Assembly (NCBI GenBank): GCA_027489355.1
Contig: JAIXZY010000075.1
Coordinates: 124,001-188,000 of the forward strand
Reading direction: 5' to 3'
DNA: 64,000 nt
Origin: Paracoccaceae bacterium
Lineage (GTDB): Bacteria > Pseudomonadota > Alphaproteobacteria > Rhodobacterales > Rhodobacteraceae
The position numbers were made by a program, and so were the translations under genes. Below the pieces are notes generated by a model, which worked only from the letters and a program-made list of their open reading frames with translations, was not told where the DNA came from and searched no databases. Shown here one piece after another: positions 16,786-26,500 of this stretch; within the stretch, counting starts at the first letter, position 1; the number at the start of each line of letters is the position of its first letter.

Positions 16786-18360
16786 ATGCTGGAAAACCCC
16801 GTGATCCGCGGCTTCAACGCCGACCCGTCGTTCTGCCGGGTGGGCGAGGACTATTACATCGCGACCTCGACCTTCGAATGGTATCCGGGGGTACAGATCC
16901 ACCATTCGCGCGACCTGGTGAACTGGCGTCTGGTGGCGCGGCCCCTGCGGCGGGCGAAGCAGTTGGACATGCGCGGGAACCCCGACAGCTGCGGCATCTG
17001 GGCGCCGTGCCTTTCCTATGCGGACGGGAAGTTCTGGCTGGTCTATACGGATGTGAAGCGGCTGGATGGGGCTTTCAAGGACGCGCACAACTATATCGTC
17101 ACCTGCGCCACCATCGACGGGGAGTGGTCGGACCCGACATACGTGAACTCCTCGGGCTTTGACCCGTCCTTGTTCCATGACCGGGACGGGCGGAAGTGGT
17201 TCGTCAACATGCGCTGGAACCATCGGGGGAAGGGAACGGGGCTGAACCCCGCCAATGACCTGTTCGACGGGATCGAGTTGCAGGAGTGGCACCCGGAAGA
17301 AGGGCTGCTGGGCGAGGTGGCGACGATCTATGTCGGCACGGACCTTGGGCTGACCGAGGCGCCGCATCTTTTCTGGCATGACGGGTACTATTACCTGACG
17401 ACGGCGGAGGGCGGCACCGGCTATGACCATGCGGTGACCCTGGCTCGGTCACGGGACATCCGGGGGCCGTACGAGACGCATCCGGCGAAGCATGTGATCA
17501 CGGCGCGGTTTTCGCCCGAGAACCCGATCCAGCGGATGGGGCACGGGCAGTATGTCGGGGGACATGACGGGCGCTTCTGGCATTCGTTCCTCTGCGGGCG
17601 GCCGCAGAAGGGTCCGCGCGGGCTGTTCTGTGCCACGGGGCGCGAGACCGGCCTGGCCGAGGTCGTCTGGCGCGATGGGTGGCTGTGGCTGAAGGATGGG
17701 GGGATGCTGCCTCCGACCACGGTAGACTTGCCGGTGGAGCGGGTGGCGCCGGGGGCGGTGGAGTATGATTTCCGGGGGTCTTCCTTGCCGGACGACTTCC
17801 AGTGGCTGCGGACGCCGGAGCCGGATCGCATCTTCCGGATGACGGGGACTGCGCTGCGCCTGATCGGGCGGGAAAGCCTTGGGTCTTGGTTCGAGCAGTC
17901 GCTGGTGGCGCGGCGGCAGGATGAGGCGGCCTATGAGGCGGAGTGCGATGTGATTGCCGATCCGCCCAACTGGCAGCGGGCCGCGGGCCTGATCACCTAT
18001 TACAACCGGCACAAGTTCCATGCGGCTTTGGTGACCCGGGAAGCGGGCGAACGGGTGGTGACGCTGGTGTCGTGCCTGGGGGACTGGCCGGGCGAGGCGC
18101 TGACCTTCCACGGTCGGTTCCCGGTGGCCCAAGGCAAGGTCACGCTGGGGGTCAGCGTCGACCGGGCGGTGCAGCGGTTCAGCGTCAATGGCGGGGCGGT
18201 GGGGCCGGAGCTGGATGCCTCGGTCGTGTCGGATGAAGGGGGGCGCGGGGAGCATGCCTCCTTCACCGGGGCCTTCGTTGGCGTCGTGGCGCATGACCTG
18301 ACGGGGCAGGGCTGGACGGCGGATGTGACGCGGTTTCGCTATGCGCCCAAAGCGGATTGA
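16786..18360 (+). CDS. GH43 family glycoside hydrolase (beta-xylosidase/arabinofuranosidase type)
   Basis: A five-bladed propeller hydrolase of 524 residues. The three catalytic carboxylates are visible: Asp13 in 'FNADPS' (base), Asp126 in 'SGFDPSLF' (pKa modulator) and Glu191 in 'LTEAPHLF' (acid). After residue ~320 a beta-sandwich domain with 'FDFRGSS'-like start ('EYDFRGSSLPDDFQWLR') matches the C-terminal domain of XynB-type GH43 xylosidases. The ATG at 16786 has AGAGG six bases upstream; a TTG at 16780 is in frame. No export signal is seen. It extends the locus from mannosides to xylo- or arabino-oligosaccharides. Confidence 0.9.
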   Translation: MLENPVIRGFNADPSFCRVGEDYYIATSTFEWYPGVQIHHSRDLVNWRLVARPLRRAKQLDMRGNPDSCGIWAPCLSYADGKFWLVYTDVKRLDGAFKDAHNYIVTCATIDGEWSDPTYVNSSGFDPSLFHDRDGRKWFVNMRWNHRGKGTGLNPANDLFDGIELQEWHPEEGLLGEVATIYVGTDLGLTEAPHLFWHDGYYYLTTAEGGTGYDHAVTLARSRDIRGPYETHPAKHVITARFSPENPIQRMGHGQYVGGHDGRFWHSFLCGRPQKGPRGLFCATGRETGLAEVVWRDGWLWLKDGGMLPPTTVDLPVERVAPGAVEYDFRGSSLPDDFQWLRTPEPDRIFRMTGTALRLIGRESLGSWFEQSLVARRQDEAAYEAECDVIADPPNWQRAAGLITYYNRHKFHAALVTREAGERVVTLVSCLGDWPGEALTFHGRFPVAQGKVTLGVSVDRAVQRFSVNGGAVGPELDASVVSDEGGRGEHASFTGAFVGVVAHDLTGQGWTADVTRFRYAPKAD

Positions 18361-18362
18361 GG

Positions 18363-18388
18363 ATTTGATCAGATGGATTTGATCAACT
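18363..18388. promoter_or_regulatory. Tandem TTTGATCA operators upstream of the GntR gene
   Basis: ATTTGATCAGAT (18363-18374) and ATTTGATCAACT (18377-18388) have centres 14 bp apart. The same core is found as a perfect palindrome before the aminotransferase gene at 19235. These are probably autoregulatory sites for the FadR-type regulator. Confidence 0.55.
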
Positions 18389-18441
18389 CTTGATTGCCGG
18401 GAAGATGCGGTCATAAAGGGCAAAGCCCGAAGGGAGCCCCG

Positions 18442-19098
18442 ATGGACACTGACGCCCGCAAGATCCCGAGCCACGAGGTCACCTACGCGCGCCTGCGCGA
18501 CATGATCCTGTTCGGGCATCTGGCGCCGGGGGCTCCGGTGACGATCCAGGGGCTGATCACCGATCTGGGGGCCGGAATGACCCCCGTGCGCGAAGCGATC
18601 CGGCGGCTGACGGCGGAAGGTGCGCTTCTGCCGCAGGGGAACCGGCGGGTGGCGGTGCCGGAACTGTCGGCGGACCTTCTGGAGCAGGTGGCCTTTGCGC
18701 GGCTGGCGATCGAGCCGAAGCTGGCGGAACTGGCCGCGCCGAAGCTGAGCGCGGCGCAGATCGACCGGCTGGAGGCGATCGACGGGGCTGTGAACCGGGC
18801 GATCGAGGCGGGGAAGCTGCCGGATTACCTGGCGGCGAACCACGCGTTCCACTTTGCGCTCTATGAGGCGGCGGAAGCCCCGGTCCTTCTGGACCTCGCG
18901 CGGTCGCTGTGGCTGCGGGCGGGGCCGAGCTTGCGGGCGGTGATCGACCGTTATGGGCGTGATGTCGCGCCGGACCTTCACCGCGAGGCGCTGGCGGCGA
19001 TGCGGGCTGGGGATGCCAAGGGGCTGGCCCGGGCCATCGAGCAGGACATCCAGCAGGGCGTGGATCATGTCCGGCAGGCCCTGGCCGAGGGTCAGTGA
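18442..19098 (+). CDS. GntR family transcriptional regulator, FadR/FCD subfamily
   Basis: A 218-residue regulator. The winged helix-turn-helix 'VTYARLRDMILFGHLAPG … MTPVREAIRRLTAEGAL' is followed by an all-helical FCD ligand domain ('FARLAIEPKLAELAAPKL', 'YLAANHAFHFALYEAA', 'HREALAAMRAGD') whose Asp/His residues usually bind a metal and an organic acid. I chose the ATG at 18442, preceded by AAGGGAG, over an in-frame start at 18394. It lies between the GH43 gene and an aminotransferase gene, and matching TTTGATCA sites sit before both itself and the aminotransferase. Ligand unknown. Confidence 0.88.
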   Translation: MDTDARKIPSHEVTYARLRDMILFGHLAPGAPVTIQGLITDLGAGMTPVREAIRRLTAEGALLPQGNRRVAVPELSADLLEQVAFARLAIEPKLAELAAPKLSAAQIDRLEAIDGAVNRAIEAGKLPDYLAANHAFHFALYEAAEAPVLLDLARSLWLRAGPSLRAVIDRYGRDVAPDLHREALAAMRAGDAKGLARAIEQDIQQGVDHVRQALAEGQ

Positions 19099-19110
19099 CG
19101 GTTTTCGAAT

Positions 19111-19217
19111 GGAGCGCTGGCGCGCGCGGCTTTTGTCTCGTCGTCGGGCTTCGCCTCCTCCTCGGGCTGATGGGGGTTTCACCCCCAAACCCCCAGAGTA
19201 TTTGGAAAAAGAGCAAG
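19111..19217 (+). repeat. Composite intergenic repeat, copy C
   Basis: Begins GGAGCGCTGGCGCGC like copy A, carries a stem TGGGGGT/ACCCCCA (19171-19177, 19181-19187), and ends AACCCCCAGAGTATTTGG followed by AAAAAGAGCAAGG. It lies directly after the GntR stop codon. Confidence 0.7.
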
Positions 19218-19234
19218 GGGGCGGGGTTCGGGCT

Positions 19235-19276
19235 AATTTGATCAAATTTCTTGAACAGCGGCGCGTTTGATCATAT
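19235..19276. promoter_or_regulatory. TTTGATCA palindrome and half-site before the aminotransferase gene
   Basis: AATTTGATCAAATT (19235-19248) is a perfect 14-bp palindrome. A second core GTTTGATCATAT lies at 19265-19276. It has the same core as the sites before the GntR gene and lies 53-94 bp before the aminotransferase ATG. Confidence 0.6.
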
Positions 19277-19328
19277 CCTTCCGGAAAGACGGGGCATCCG
19301 GCCCTGCCGATTCCGCGAGGGTACGCCG

Positions 19329-20723
19329 ATGAACATGATCACCAACCACATGCCGACCGCCGAACTGCAGCGTCTGGACGCGGCGCACCACTTCCATCCT
19401 TTCACCGACAAGGCGGGGCTTGCCGCCAAGGGCGCGCGGGTCATCACGCGCGGCGAGGGCGTGTGGCTGACCGACAGCGAGGGCAACCGGATCATCGACG
19501 GGATGGCGGGCCTGTGGTGCGTGAACATCGGGTACGGCCGCAAGGAGCTGGCCCAGGTCGCGGCGCGGCAGATGGAGGAGCTGGCCTATTACAACACTTT
19601 CTTCCAGACGACCCATGTGCCGGCCATCGCGCTGGCGGCGGAGATCGCGAAGCTTGCCCCCGGTGATCTGAACCACGTCTTCTTTGCAGGCTCGGGGTCC
19701 GAGGCGAACGACACCAACATCCGTCTCGTGCGGCGCTACTGGGACGTGAAGGGGATGCCCTGGCGGAAGACGATCATCGCGCGGTGGAACGGGTATCATG
19801 GGTCCACGATGGGTGGCGGGTCGCTGGGGGGGATGAAGCCGATCCACGCGCATGGCGGCAAGATCGACGGGATCGAGCATATCGACCAGCCCTACTGGTG
19901 GGGTGAGGGCGGGGACATGTCCGAGGACGAGTTCGGCCTGGCCCGCGCGCAGGAACTGGAGAAGAAGATCCTGGAACTGGGGCCGCACAACGTCGCGGCC
20001 TTCATCGGCGAGCCGATCCAGGGCGCAGGCGGCGTGATCGTTCCACCCAAGACCTACTGGCCGGAAATCCAGCGGATCTGCCAGAAATACGGCATCCTGC
20101 TGATCGCCGACGAGGTCATCACCGGCTTCGGGCGGACCGGGAACTGGTTCGGTTCGCAGACCCTGGACATCAAGCCGCACATCATGACCATCGCGAAGGG
20201 CCTGTCCTCGGGCTACCAGCCGATCGGCGGGTCGATCGTCTGTGACGAGGTGGCCGAGGTTGTGGGGTCGGGCGGGGAGTTCTTCCACGGCTACACCTAC
20301 TCGGGCCATCCGGTGGCGGCGGCGGTCGCGCTGGAGAACCTGCGGATCATGCAGGACGAGAAGATCGTCGAGCATGTCCGGGACGTGGCGCACCCCTACC
20401 TGAAGGAGCGTTGGGACGCGCTGACCGAGCATCCGATGGTGGGCGAGGCGAAGCTGGTCGGCCTCATGGGGTCGATCGCGCTGACCCCAAACAAGGCCAA
20501 GCGGGCGAAGTTCGCCAGCGAGGCGGGGACCGTCGGCTACAAGACCCGCGAGCGCTGCTTTGCCAACAACCTGATCATGCGGCACGTGGGAGACCGGATG
20601 ATCATCTCTCCGCCGCTGGTCATCACCCCGGCCGAGATCGACGTGCTGATCGAGCGGGCGAAGAAGTCGCTGGACGAGGCCTACAAGATCGTCAAGGACG
20701 AGGGGCTCTGGGTCGAGGCCTGA
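19329..20723 (+). CDS. Class III omega-aminotransferase (aspartate aminotransferase family)
   Basis: A PLP enzyme of 464 residues that moves an amino group from an omega-amine (such as a polyamine, beta-alanine or taurine) to pyruvate or another keto acid. PLP contacts include 'FFAGSGSEANDTNIRL', 'WNGYHGSTMGGGSLGG', 'LIADEVITGFGRTG' and the Schiff-base lysine in 'IAKGLSSGYQPIGG'. I chose the ATG at 19329, preceded by GAGGG; the frame is open from 19251 through the operator. The gene is in line with the GntR gene and has the same operator core upstream, so it is the regulator's likely target. Exact substrate not determinable. Confidence 0.9.
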   Translation: MNMITNHMPTAELQRLDAAHHFHPFTDKAGLAAKGARVITRGEGVWLTDSEGNRIIDGMAGLWCVNIGYGRKELAQVAARQMEELAYYNTFFQTTHVPAIALAAEIAKLAPGDLNHVFFAGSGSEANDTNIRLVRRYWDVKGMPWRKTIIARWNGYHGSTMGGGSLGGMKPIHAHGGKIDGIEHIDQPYWWGEGGDMSEDEFGLARAQELEKKILELGPHNVAAFIGEPIQGAGGVIVPPKTYWPEIQRICQKYGILLIADEVITGFGRTGNWFGSQTLDIKPHIMTIAKGLSSGYQPIGGSIVCDEVAEVVGSGGEFFHGYTYSGHPVAAAVALENLRIMQDEKIVEHVRDVAHPYLKERWDALTEHPMVGEAKLVGLMGSIALTPNKAKRAKFASEAGTVGYKTRERCFANNLIMRHVGDRMIISPPLVITPAEIDVLIERAKKSLDEAYKIVKDEGLWVEA

Positions 20724-20726
20724 TTC

Positions 20727-20767
20727 TGTCCACGGTGGACATTTTCTGATTTCCTTTTGAAATCAGA
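20727..20767. terminator. Double stem-loop between convergent genes
   Basis: TGTCCAC-G-GTGGACA (20727-20741) is followed by TCTGATTTC-CTTTT-GAAATCAGA (20745-20767). The second stem has 9 bp and a 5-base loop. It lies between the convergent aminotransferase and DUF2306 genes, consistent with a bidirectional terminator. Confidence 0.5.
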
Positions 20768-20783
20768 TGTATGTCCGCGGGCG

Positions 20784-21437
20784 TTAGGAAATTGTTAGGA
20801 CCTTGCGGCGCGCCGGACTGGCGCGCCGCTTGTCTTTGGCGATCAGGGTCTCGGCAAGGGCGAGGTTGATGAGCCAGCCGCCGATCATCAGCACGGCGCG
20901 GGGGCCTTCGCTGGGCGCGCCGACCAGGAGGACCCAGGGCAGGTGGGTGAAGACCTGCGTGCCTGCCCCCATTCCGATGGCATAGGCCCGCAGCATCCAG
21001 GCGTGGTGGGCCGCAACGTTGCCGCCAAGGATCGTGGTAACGCCCAGACCCAGTGCGGCAGTCATGCCCGCGCCGAAGACCAGTCGGGCAATGAAGACGG
21101 CCTCGCCATCGGCATTGGCGGCGGGATAGGTCAGCGTCATCCAGATCCCGCTTAGCGCGGCGGCAAGACCCATCGGGACCACGGCGCGACCCGACCAGCG
21201 GTGCCAGCGGGAGCGGCGCAGGCCGGGGGAGAACTGGAAGGCTCCGGCGAGGGCGAACCAGGTGGAGGCGATGACGTGGATCGTGACGGGGATCGGGCTG
21301 GCATGGAAGCGGTCCGTCGCCGGGGTCGGGGTGCCGGTGGCAAGGTCGCCAAGCCGGGCCATCGCGGCCAGGGCGGGAATGAGCGCCAGAAGGATCAGGG
21401 CGGCGGGGACAAGCCAGGGGGAGCGGGGATGTGGCAT
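20784..21437 (-). CDS. DUF2306 family membrane protein
   Basis: A 217-residue integral membrane protein with about six hydrophobic helices ('LVPAALILLALIPALAAMARL', 'IPVTIHVIASTWFALAGAFQF', 'VFGAGMTAALGLGVTTILGG'). The HxxxG and histidine-rich helix 'GNVAAHHAWMLRAYAIGMG' is characteristic of DUF2306 (YozB-like) proteins, whose function is unknown. I chose the ATG at 21437; the open frame continues upstream into the LysR gene. It is divergent from that gene and may be its target. Confidence 0.75.
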   Translation of the reverse strand: MPHPRSPWLVPAALILLALIPALAAMARLGDLATGTPTPATDRFHASPIPVTIHVIASTWFALAGAFQFSPGLRRSRWHRWSGRAVVPMGLAAALSGIWMTLTYPAANADGEAVFIARLVFGAGMTAALGLGVTTILGGNVAAHHAWMLRAYAIGMGAGTQVFTHLPWVLLVGAPSEGPRAVLMIGGWLINLALAETLIAKDKRRASPARRKVLTIS

Positions 21438-21467
21438 ATGAGCCTCGGGCAATTGGCCAGGGCTGCC

Positions 21468-21537
21468 ATACTGCCGCGTATTGCATGAGTGAATTGCGGA
21501 AATCCGGCTTTCTGTTATGCATATTTGCATGGATAAC
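21468..21537. promoter_or_regulatory. Possible LysR-type binding region
   Basis: The divergent spacer holds ATAC-N6-GTAT (21468-21481), and around the LysR start there is GTTATGCAT…GCATGGATAAC (21514-21537), an imperfect inverted repeat. The second site overlaps the start codon and would suit autorepression. Evidence is weak. Confidence 0.25.
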
Positions 21538-22416
21538 GGTACCCCTTTCGACTGGACGCAGGCCCGTGCCTTTCTGGCGACGGTCGAGGCGGGAAGCCTG
21601 TCGCAGGCTGCCAAGGTGCTTGGGCTGACTCAGCCCACGCTGTCGCGGCAGGTGGCGGGGCTGGAGGCCGCGCTTGGGGTGGTTCTGTTCGAGCGGGTCG
21701 GGCGGTCCCTGGTGCTGACCGAAACCGGGCGGGACCTGCTGGACCATGTCCGCGACATGGGCGCGGCGGCAGAGCGGATCGCGCTGGCGGCGGCGGGGCA
21801 GAGCCAGGCGCTGGAGGGCCGGGTCACGATCAGCGCGAGCGACGCGATGGCGGTCCATGTGCTGACTCCGCTTCTGCCCGCGTTGCAGGAGATCGCGCCC
21901 GGGATCGAGGTCGAGGTGCTGGCGGCGAACCGGATCAGCGACTTGCAGCGGCGCGAGGCGGATATTGCGATCCGGCATCTGCGCCCGGTCGAGCCGGAGC
22001 TGATCGGTCGCCAGGTGGGGACGTGGCGAGCGCGGCTTTACGCGGCCCGGTCCTATCTCGATCGGCGCGGGCGGCCGGAAACGGTGGCGGAGCTGGCGCA
22101 GCATGCGATCCTGGGCTTTGCGCCGGTCGACCGCTTGCTTGCGACCTTGGTGGCCGAGGGCCTTCCGGTGACGCGGCGCAATGTCCGGCACATGACCGAC
22201 AACGGGCTGGTGCTGGCCGAAATGATGCAGCAGGGCCTTGGGATCGGCGTGGCCCCCGAGCCCTTCGCGCAGCGGATTCCGGGGCTTGACCTGGTGCTTC
22301 CCGATTGGCCCGGCATCCCGGTGCCGCTGTGGCTGGTCGCCCACCGCGAGGTGCAGACCAGCCGTCGCATGCGCATCGTCGTCGACTTCCTGGCCGAAGC
22401 CCTGGCCCGTATCTGA
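21517..22416 (+). CDS. LysR family transcriptional regulator
   Basis: A 299-residue LysR-type protein. The HTH is 'FDWTQARAFLATVEAGSLSQAAKVLGLTQPTLSRQVAGLEAALGVVLFERVGRSLVLTETG' in outline (residues ~11-70). The effector-binding region has 'ISDLQRREADIAIRHLRP' and 'MMQQGLGIGVAPE'. Two starts are possible (21517 or 21529) and neither has a clear Shine-Dalgarno sequence, so the message may be nearly leaderless. It is divergent from the DUF2306 gene. It precedes the sulfide operon but has its own stop and a separate AT-rich promoter follows. Confidence 0.88.
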   Translation: MHICMDNGTPFDWTQARAFLATVEAGSLSQAAKVLGLTQPTLSRQVAGLEAALGVVLFERVGRSLVLTETGRDLLDHVRDMGAAAERIALAAAGQSQALEGRVTISASDAMAVHVLTPLLPALQEIAPGIEVEVLAANRISDLQRREADIAIRHLRPVEPELIGRQVGTWRARLYAARSYLDRRGRPETVAELAQHAILGFAPVDRLLATLVAEGLPVTRRNVRHMTDNGLVLAEMMQQGLGIGVAPEPFAQRIPGLDLVLPDWPGIPVPLWLVAHREVQTSRRMRIVVDFLAEALARI

Positions 22417-22464
22417 CGCCTTGCCGTGGCGGCCCGGAACCTTAGCGGCGGCTGATCTTCTCTA

Positions 22465-22493
22465 TTGCATATCTAGTAAGCTTTATATATGTA
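22465..22493 (+). promoter_or_regulatory. AT-rich promoter/operator of the RND–sqr operon
   Basis: TTGCAT (22465-22470), 17 bp, TATGTA (22488-22493), in an AT-rich island unlike its surroundings. An imperfect inverted repeat CATAT-N-TA … TA-N-ATATG (22468-22491) overlaps it. BigR/SqrR-type repressors bind AT-rich inverted repeats, and such a repressor is encoded at the end of this operon. Confidence 0.5.
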
Positions 22494-22516
22494 GAGCCAA
22501 ACCAGGAGGCTTCTGC

Positions 22517-23503
22517 ATGTCCCGTTCGTCCTTTCTGCTTGCCGCCAGCCTTTTCGCCCTGACCGCCCCGCTGGGGGCCGAGCCTCTGACCCTTGCCCCG
22601 GTCACGGTGACCGAGTGGAAGGCGGTATATGGCACGGTCGAGGCGAAGGATCGGATTCCGGCGCGGGCGCGGATCGGCGGGACCCTGGTCGCACTGTCGG
22701 TGGCCGAGGGCGACCTGGTCCAGGCTGGGCAGGAGCTGGCGCGGATCGTGGACGACAAGCTGGATTTCCAGCTGGCGGCCCTGGGCGCGCAGAAGGAGGC
22801 TCTGGCGGCGCAGCTGGCCAATGCCGAGGCGGACCTGAAGCGGGGCGAGGACCTGCTGAAGAATGGCGTCACCACGACCCAGCGCGTCGACGCGCTGCGC
22901 ACGCAGGTCGACGTGCTGAAAGGGCAGATCGCCTCGCTGGAGGCGCAGGCCGAGGTGGTGGCGCAGCAGGCCAAGGAGGGCGTGGTGCTGGCCCCGGTCG
23001 CGGGCCGCGTGCTGGACGTGCCGCAGGTCAAGGGCGCGGTGGTGATGCCGGGGGAGCCGGTGGCGGTGGTGGGCGGCGGCGGGACCTTCCTGCGCATCGC
23101 GGTGCCGGAGCGCCACGCGGCGGCGCTGACGGCGGGGGACAAGATCGTCGTTTCGGAAGCCGGGGCGGACCGCGAGGGGGTGCTGGCCCGGGTCTATCCG
23201 CTGATCGAGGGCGGCCGGGTCGTCGCGGATGTCGAGATCGCGGACCTGCCGGACACATTCGTCGGCGCGCGGATGCTGGTGCGGCTGCCGGTGGGCGCGC
23301 GCGAGGCGCTCTTGGTGCCGAAGGCTGACGTGGTGACGCGGTCGGGCCTTGATTTCATCGGGGTGCAGGGGGCCGAGGGGCCGGCGCTGCGGTCGATCGT
23401 GCCGGGTGCGGTGCAGGTGGTGGACGGGGTCGAGATGGTCGAGGTGATCAGCGGCGTTGTCGCGGGCGACGTGGTGGTGCCAGCGGCGGAGGTGGGCCAA
23501 TGA
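22517..23503 (+). CDS. RND efflux periplasmic adaptor (membrane fusion protein)
   Basis: A 328-residue HlyD/AcrA-type protein that links the inner-membrane pump to an outer-membrane channel. A signal peptide (to about 'LGAEPLTLA') is followed by the lipoyl half-motif 'RARIGGTLVALSVAEGDLVQAGQELARI', a coiled-coil hairpin (residues ~85-155, 'ALGAQKEALAAQLANAEADLKRGEDLL') and a beta-barrel. The ATG at 22517 has AGGAGG upstream. An earlier open frame reaching 22238 is inside the LysR gene. It overlaps the pump gene by ATGA. No outer-membrane channel gene is next to it. Confidence 0.88.
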   Translation: MSRSSFLLAASLFALTAPLGAEPLTLAPVTVTEWKAVYGTVEAKDRIPARARIGGTLVALSVAEGDLVQAGQELARIVDDKLDFQLAALGAQKEALAAQLANAEADLKRGEDLLKNGVTTTQRVDALRTQVDVLKGQIASLEAQAEVVAQQAKEGVVLAPVAGRVLDVPQVKGAVVMPGEPVAVVGGGGTFLRIAVPERHAAALTAGDKIVVSEAGADREGVLARVYPLIEGGRVVADVEIADLPDTFVGARMLVRLPVGAREALLVPKADVVTRSGLDFIGVQGAEGPALRSIVPGAVQVVDGVEMVEVISGVVAGDVVVPAAEVGQ

Positions 23504-26500
23504 GCAAGCATCCGCTGGGCATCGCCGGGGGGCTGACGAAGGCCTTCATCAACTCGGCCCTGACGCCGCTGTTCATTCTGGCTGCGCTTGCGGCGGGGCT
23601 GGTCGCTCTGGTCAGCCTGCCGCGCGAGGAGGAGCCGCAGATCTCGGTCCCCCTGGTCGACATCCATGTCCAGGCGCAGGGGTTGAAGGCGGCGGATGCG
23701 GTGAAGCTGGTGACGGAGCCGCTGGAGGTCATCGTCAAGGGGATCAACGACGTCGAGCATGTCTATTCCTCGACGCGCGACGACGCGGCGATGGTGACGG
23801 CGCGGTTCGAGGTCGGCACCCGGTCCGAGGACGCGATCCTGCGGGTGCATGACAAGGTGCGGGCGAACATCGGCGCGATCCCGGTGGGGATCCCGGAGCC
23901 GCTGATCGTGGGGCGCGGGATCGATGACGTGGCGATCCTGACGCTGACGCTGTCGGGGGGCGATTTGTCGGCCAACGACCTGACGCGGATCGCGCGGACC
24001 TTGCAGACCGAGGTGGCGAAGACCGAGGACGTGGGGCTGACCTATCTGGTGGGCGACGCTCAGGACGCGATCCGGATCGAGCCGGACCCGGACCGGCTGG
24101 CGTTGTACGGCGTGACGCTGCAACAGCTGGCGGGCAAGGTCGCGCAGGCGAACCGGACGCTGAACACGGGGAAACTGCGCGACCGGGGGCAGATGGTGGA
24201 CCTGGTGGCGGGGGAAACGCTGACAGCGCCGGCAGAGGTGGAGCATCTTCTGCTGACCACGCGCGACGGGCGGCCGGTCTATGTCTCGGACGTCGCCACG
24301 GTCCGGTATGTGGAGAATACGAAGGACGCCATCGTCTCGCATCTGGCGAAGGACGGGGTGTCGGGGCCGGCGGTGACGCTGGCGGTGGCGAAGCGGGCGG
24401 GGGCCAATGCGGTGGTGGTGGCCGAAGAGGTCCTGCACCGGGTCGAGGCGCTGGAGCCGAAGCTTATCCCCGAGGGTGTGACGGTGACGATCACGCGGGA
24501 CTATGGAGAGACGGCGAACGAGAAGGCCAATGAGCTGTTGTTCCACCTTGGCCTCGCCACGGTGTCGATCATCGCGCTGGTGTGGCTGGCGATCGGCTGG
24601 CGCGAGGCGGGGGTGGTGGCGATCGTCATTCCGGTGACGATCCTGCTGACGCTGTTCGCGGCCTGGGTCATGGGCTTCACGCTGAACCGGGTTTCCCTCT
24701 TCGCGCTGATCTTCAGTATCGGCATCCTGGTCGACGATGCCATCGTGGTGATCGAGAACATTGACCGGCACTGGGGGCTGGACCGGCGGAAGCCAAGGCT
24801 CCAGGCGGCCATCGAGGCGGTGGCGGAAGTGGGCAACCCGACCATCGTGGCGACGCTGACGGTGGTGGTGGCGCTGTTGCCGATGCTGTTCGTCAGCGGG
24901 CTGATGGGGCCGTACATGTCGCCGATCCCCGCGAACGCTTCGGCGGCAATGATCTTTTCCTTCTTCGTGGCGGTCATCATCACGCCCTGGCTGATGGTCA
25001 AGATCGCGGGCCGGGCGGACATGCATGACCACGCGGGCGATGACGTCCACGGCGGCCATCACGGTGGCTGGCTGGTGCGGGCCTATACGGCGGTGGCGCG
25101 GCCCGTGCTGGCGACGAAACGCCGGGCGCTGGGGTTCCTGCTGGTGACGGCGGCGCTGTCCTTCGGGTCGCTGGCGCTTCTCTACACGCGGGACGTGACG
25201 GTGAAGCTGCTGCCCTTCGACAACAAGTCGGAGCTGTCGGTGGTCATCGACCTGCCCGAGGGGTCGTCCGTGGAAGCGACCGACCGCGTCGCGCGGGATG
25301 TGGCGGATGTGGTGATGGGGCTGCCCGAAGTGACCTCGGTCCAGACCTATGCCGGGACGCCTGCGCCGTTCAATTTCAACGGGTTGGTGCGGCACTACTA
25401 TCTGCGGGCCGAGCCTCAGCTGGGCGAGGTGGCGATCAACCTTGTGGGCAAGGCCGACCGCGATCGGGCGAGCCATGACATCGCGCTGGACCTGCGCGAG
25501 CGGCTGAAGGCCGTGAAGGTGCCGGCGGGGACGAGCCTGAAGGTGGTTGAACCTCCGCCCGGTCCGCCGGTGATCTCGACCCTGCTGGCCGAGGTCTATG
25601 GGCCGGATGCCGAGACCCGGCGCGAGGCGGCGGCGTTGATCCGTCAGGCCTTCGAGTCGGTGCCGTTCATCGTGGACGTGGACGACAGTTTCGGCACCCA
25701 GGCGCGGCGGCTGCGGGCGACGATTTCGACCGACGACCTGGACTTCTATTCGGTGCAGGAACAGGACGTCTTCGACACGCTGGCCGCGCTGAACGGCGGG
25801 CAGACCGTGGGCTATTCGCACCGGGGCGAGGGGCGCTTGCCGATCCCGCTGGTGGTCGGGCGCGACAAGTCGGACCGGGTGCTGGACGAACGCTTCCTGA
25901 CGACTCCGATCCCCGCCAATGCGCTTCCCGGCGCGCGGGGGGTGGTGGAGCTGGGCGACGTGGTCACGGTCAGCGAAGAGGCCGCAAGCTTCCCGATCTT
26001 CCGCCACAACGGCCGCGATGCCGAGATGGTGACGGCAGAGCTGGCGGGCGACTTCGAGGCGCCGCTGTACGGGATGCTGGCGGTGGCCGACCAGATCGAG
26101 GCGATGGACTGGCCGGACGGCACCAAGCCCGAGATCTCGCTGCACGGCCAGCCGGAGGACGAGGGGAAGGTCACCCTTCTGTGGGACGGCGAGTGGGAAG
26201 TGACCTTCGTCACCTTCCGCGACATGGGGGCGGCCTTCGGGGTGGCGCTGCTGGGCATCTACATCCTGGTCGTGGCGCAGTTCGGGTCGTTCAAGCTGCC
26301 CTTGGTGATCCTGACGCCGATCCCGCTGACCTTCCTGGGAATCATGTTCGGCCATTGGCTGTTCGGCGCACCGTTTTCGGCCACGTCAATGATCGGTTTC
26401 ATTGCGCTGGCCGGGATCATCGTGCGGAACTCGATTCTGCTGGTGGATTTCATCCGCCACGGAGGAGGGGTCACGGTGGACCTGCTGATCGAAGCCGGGG

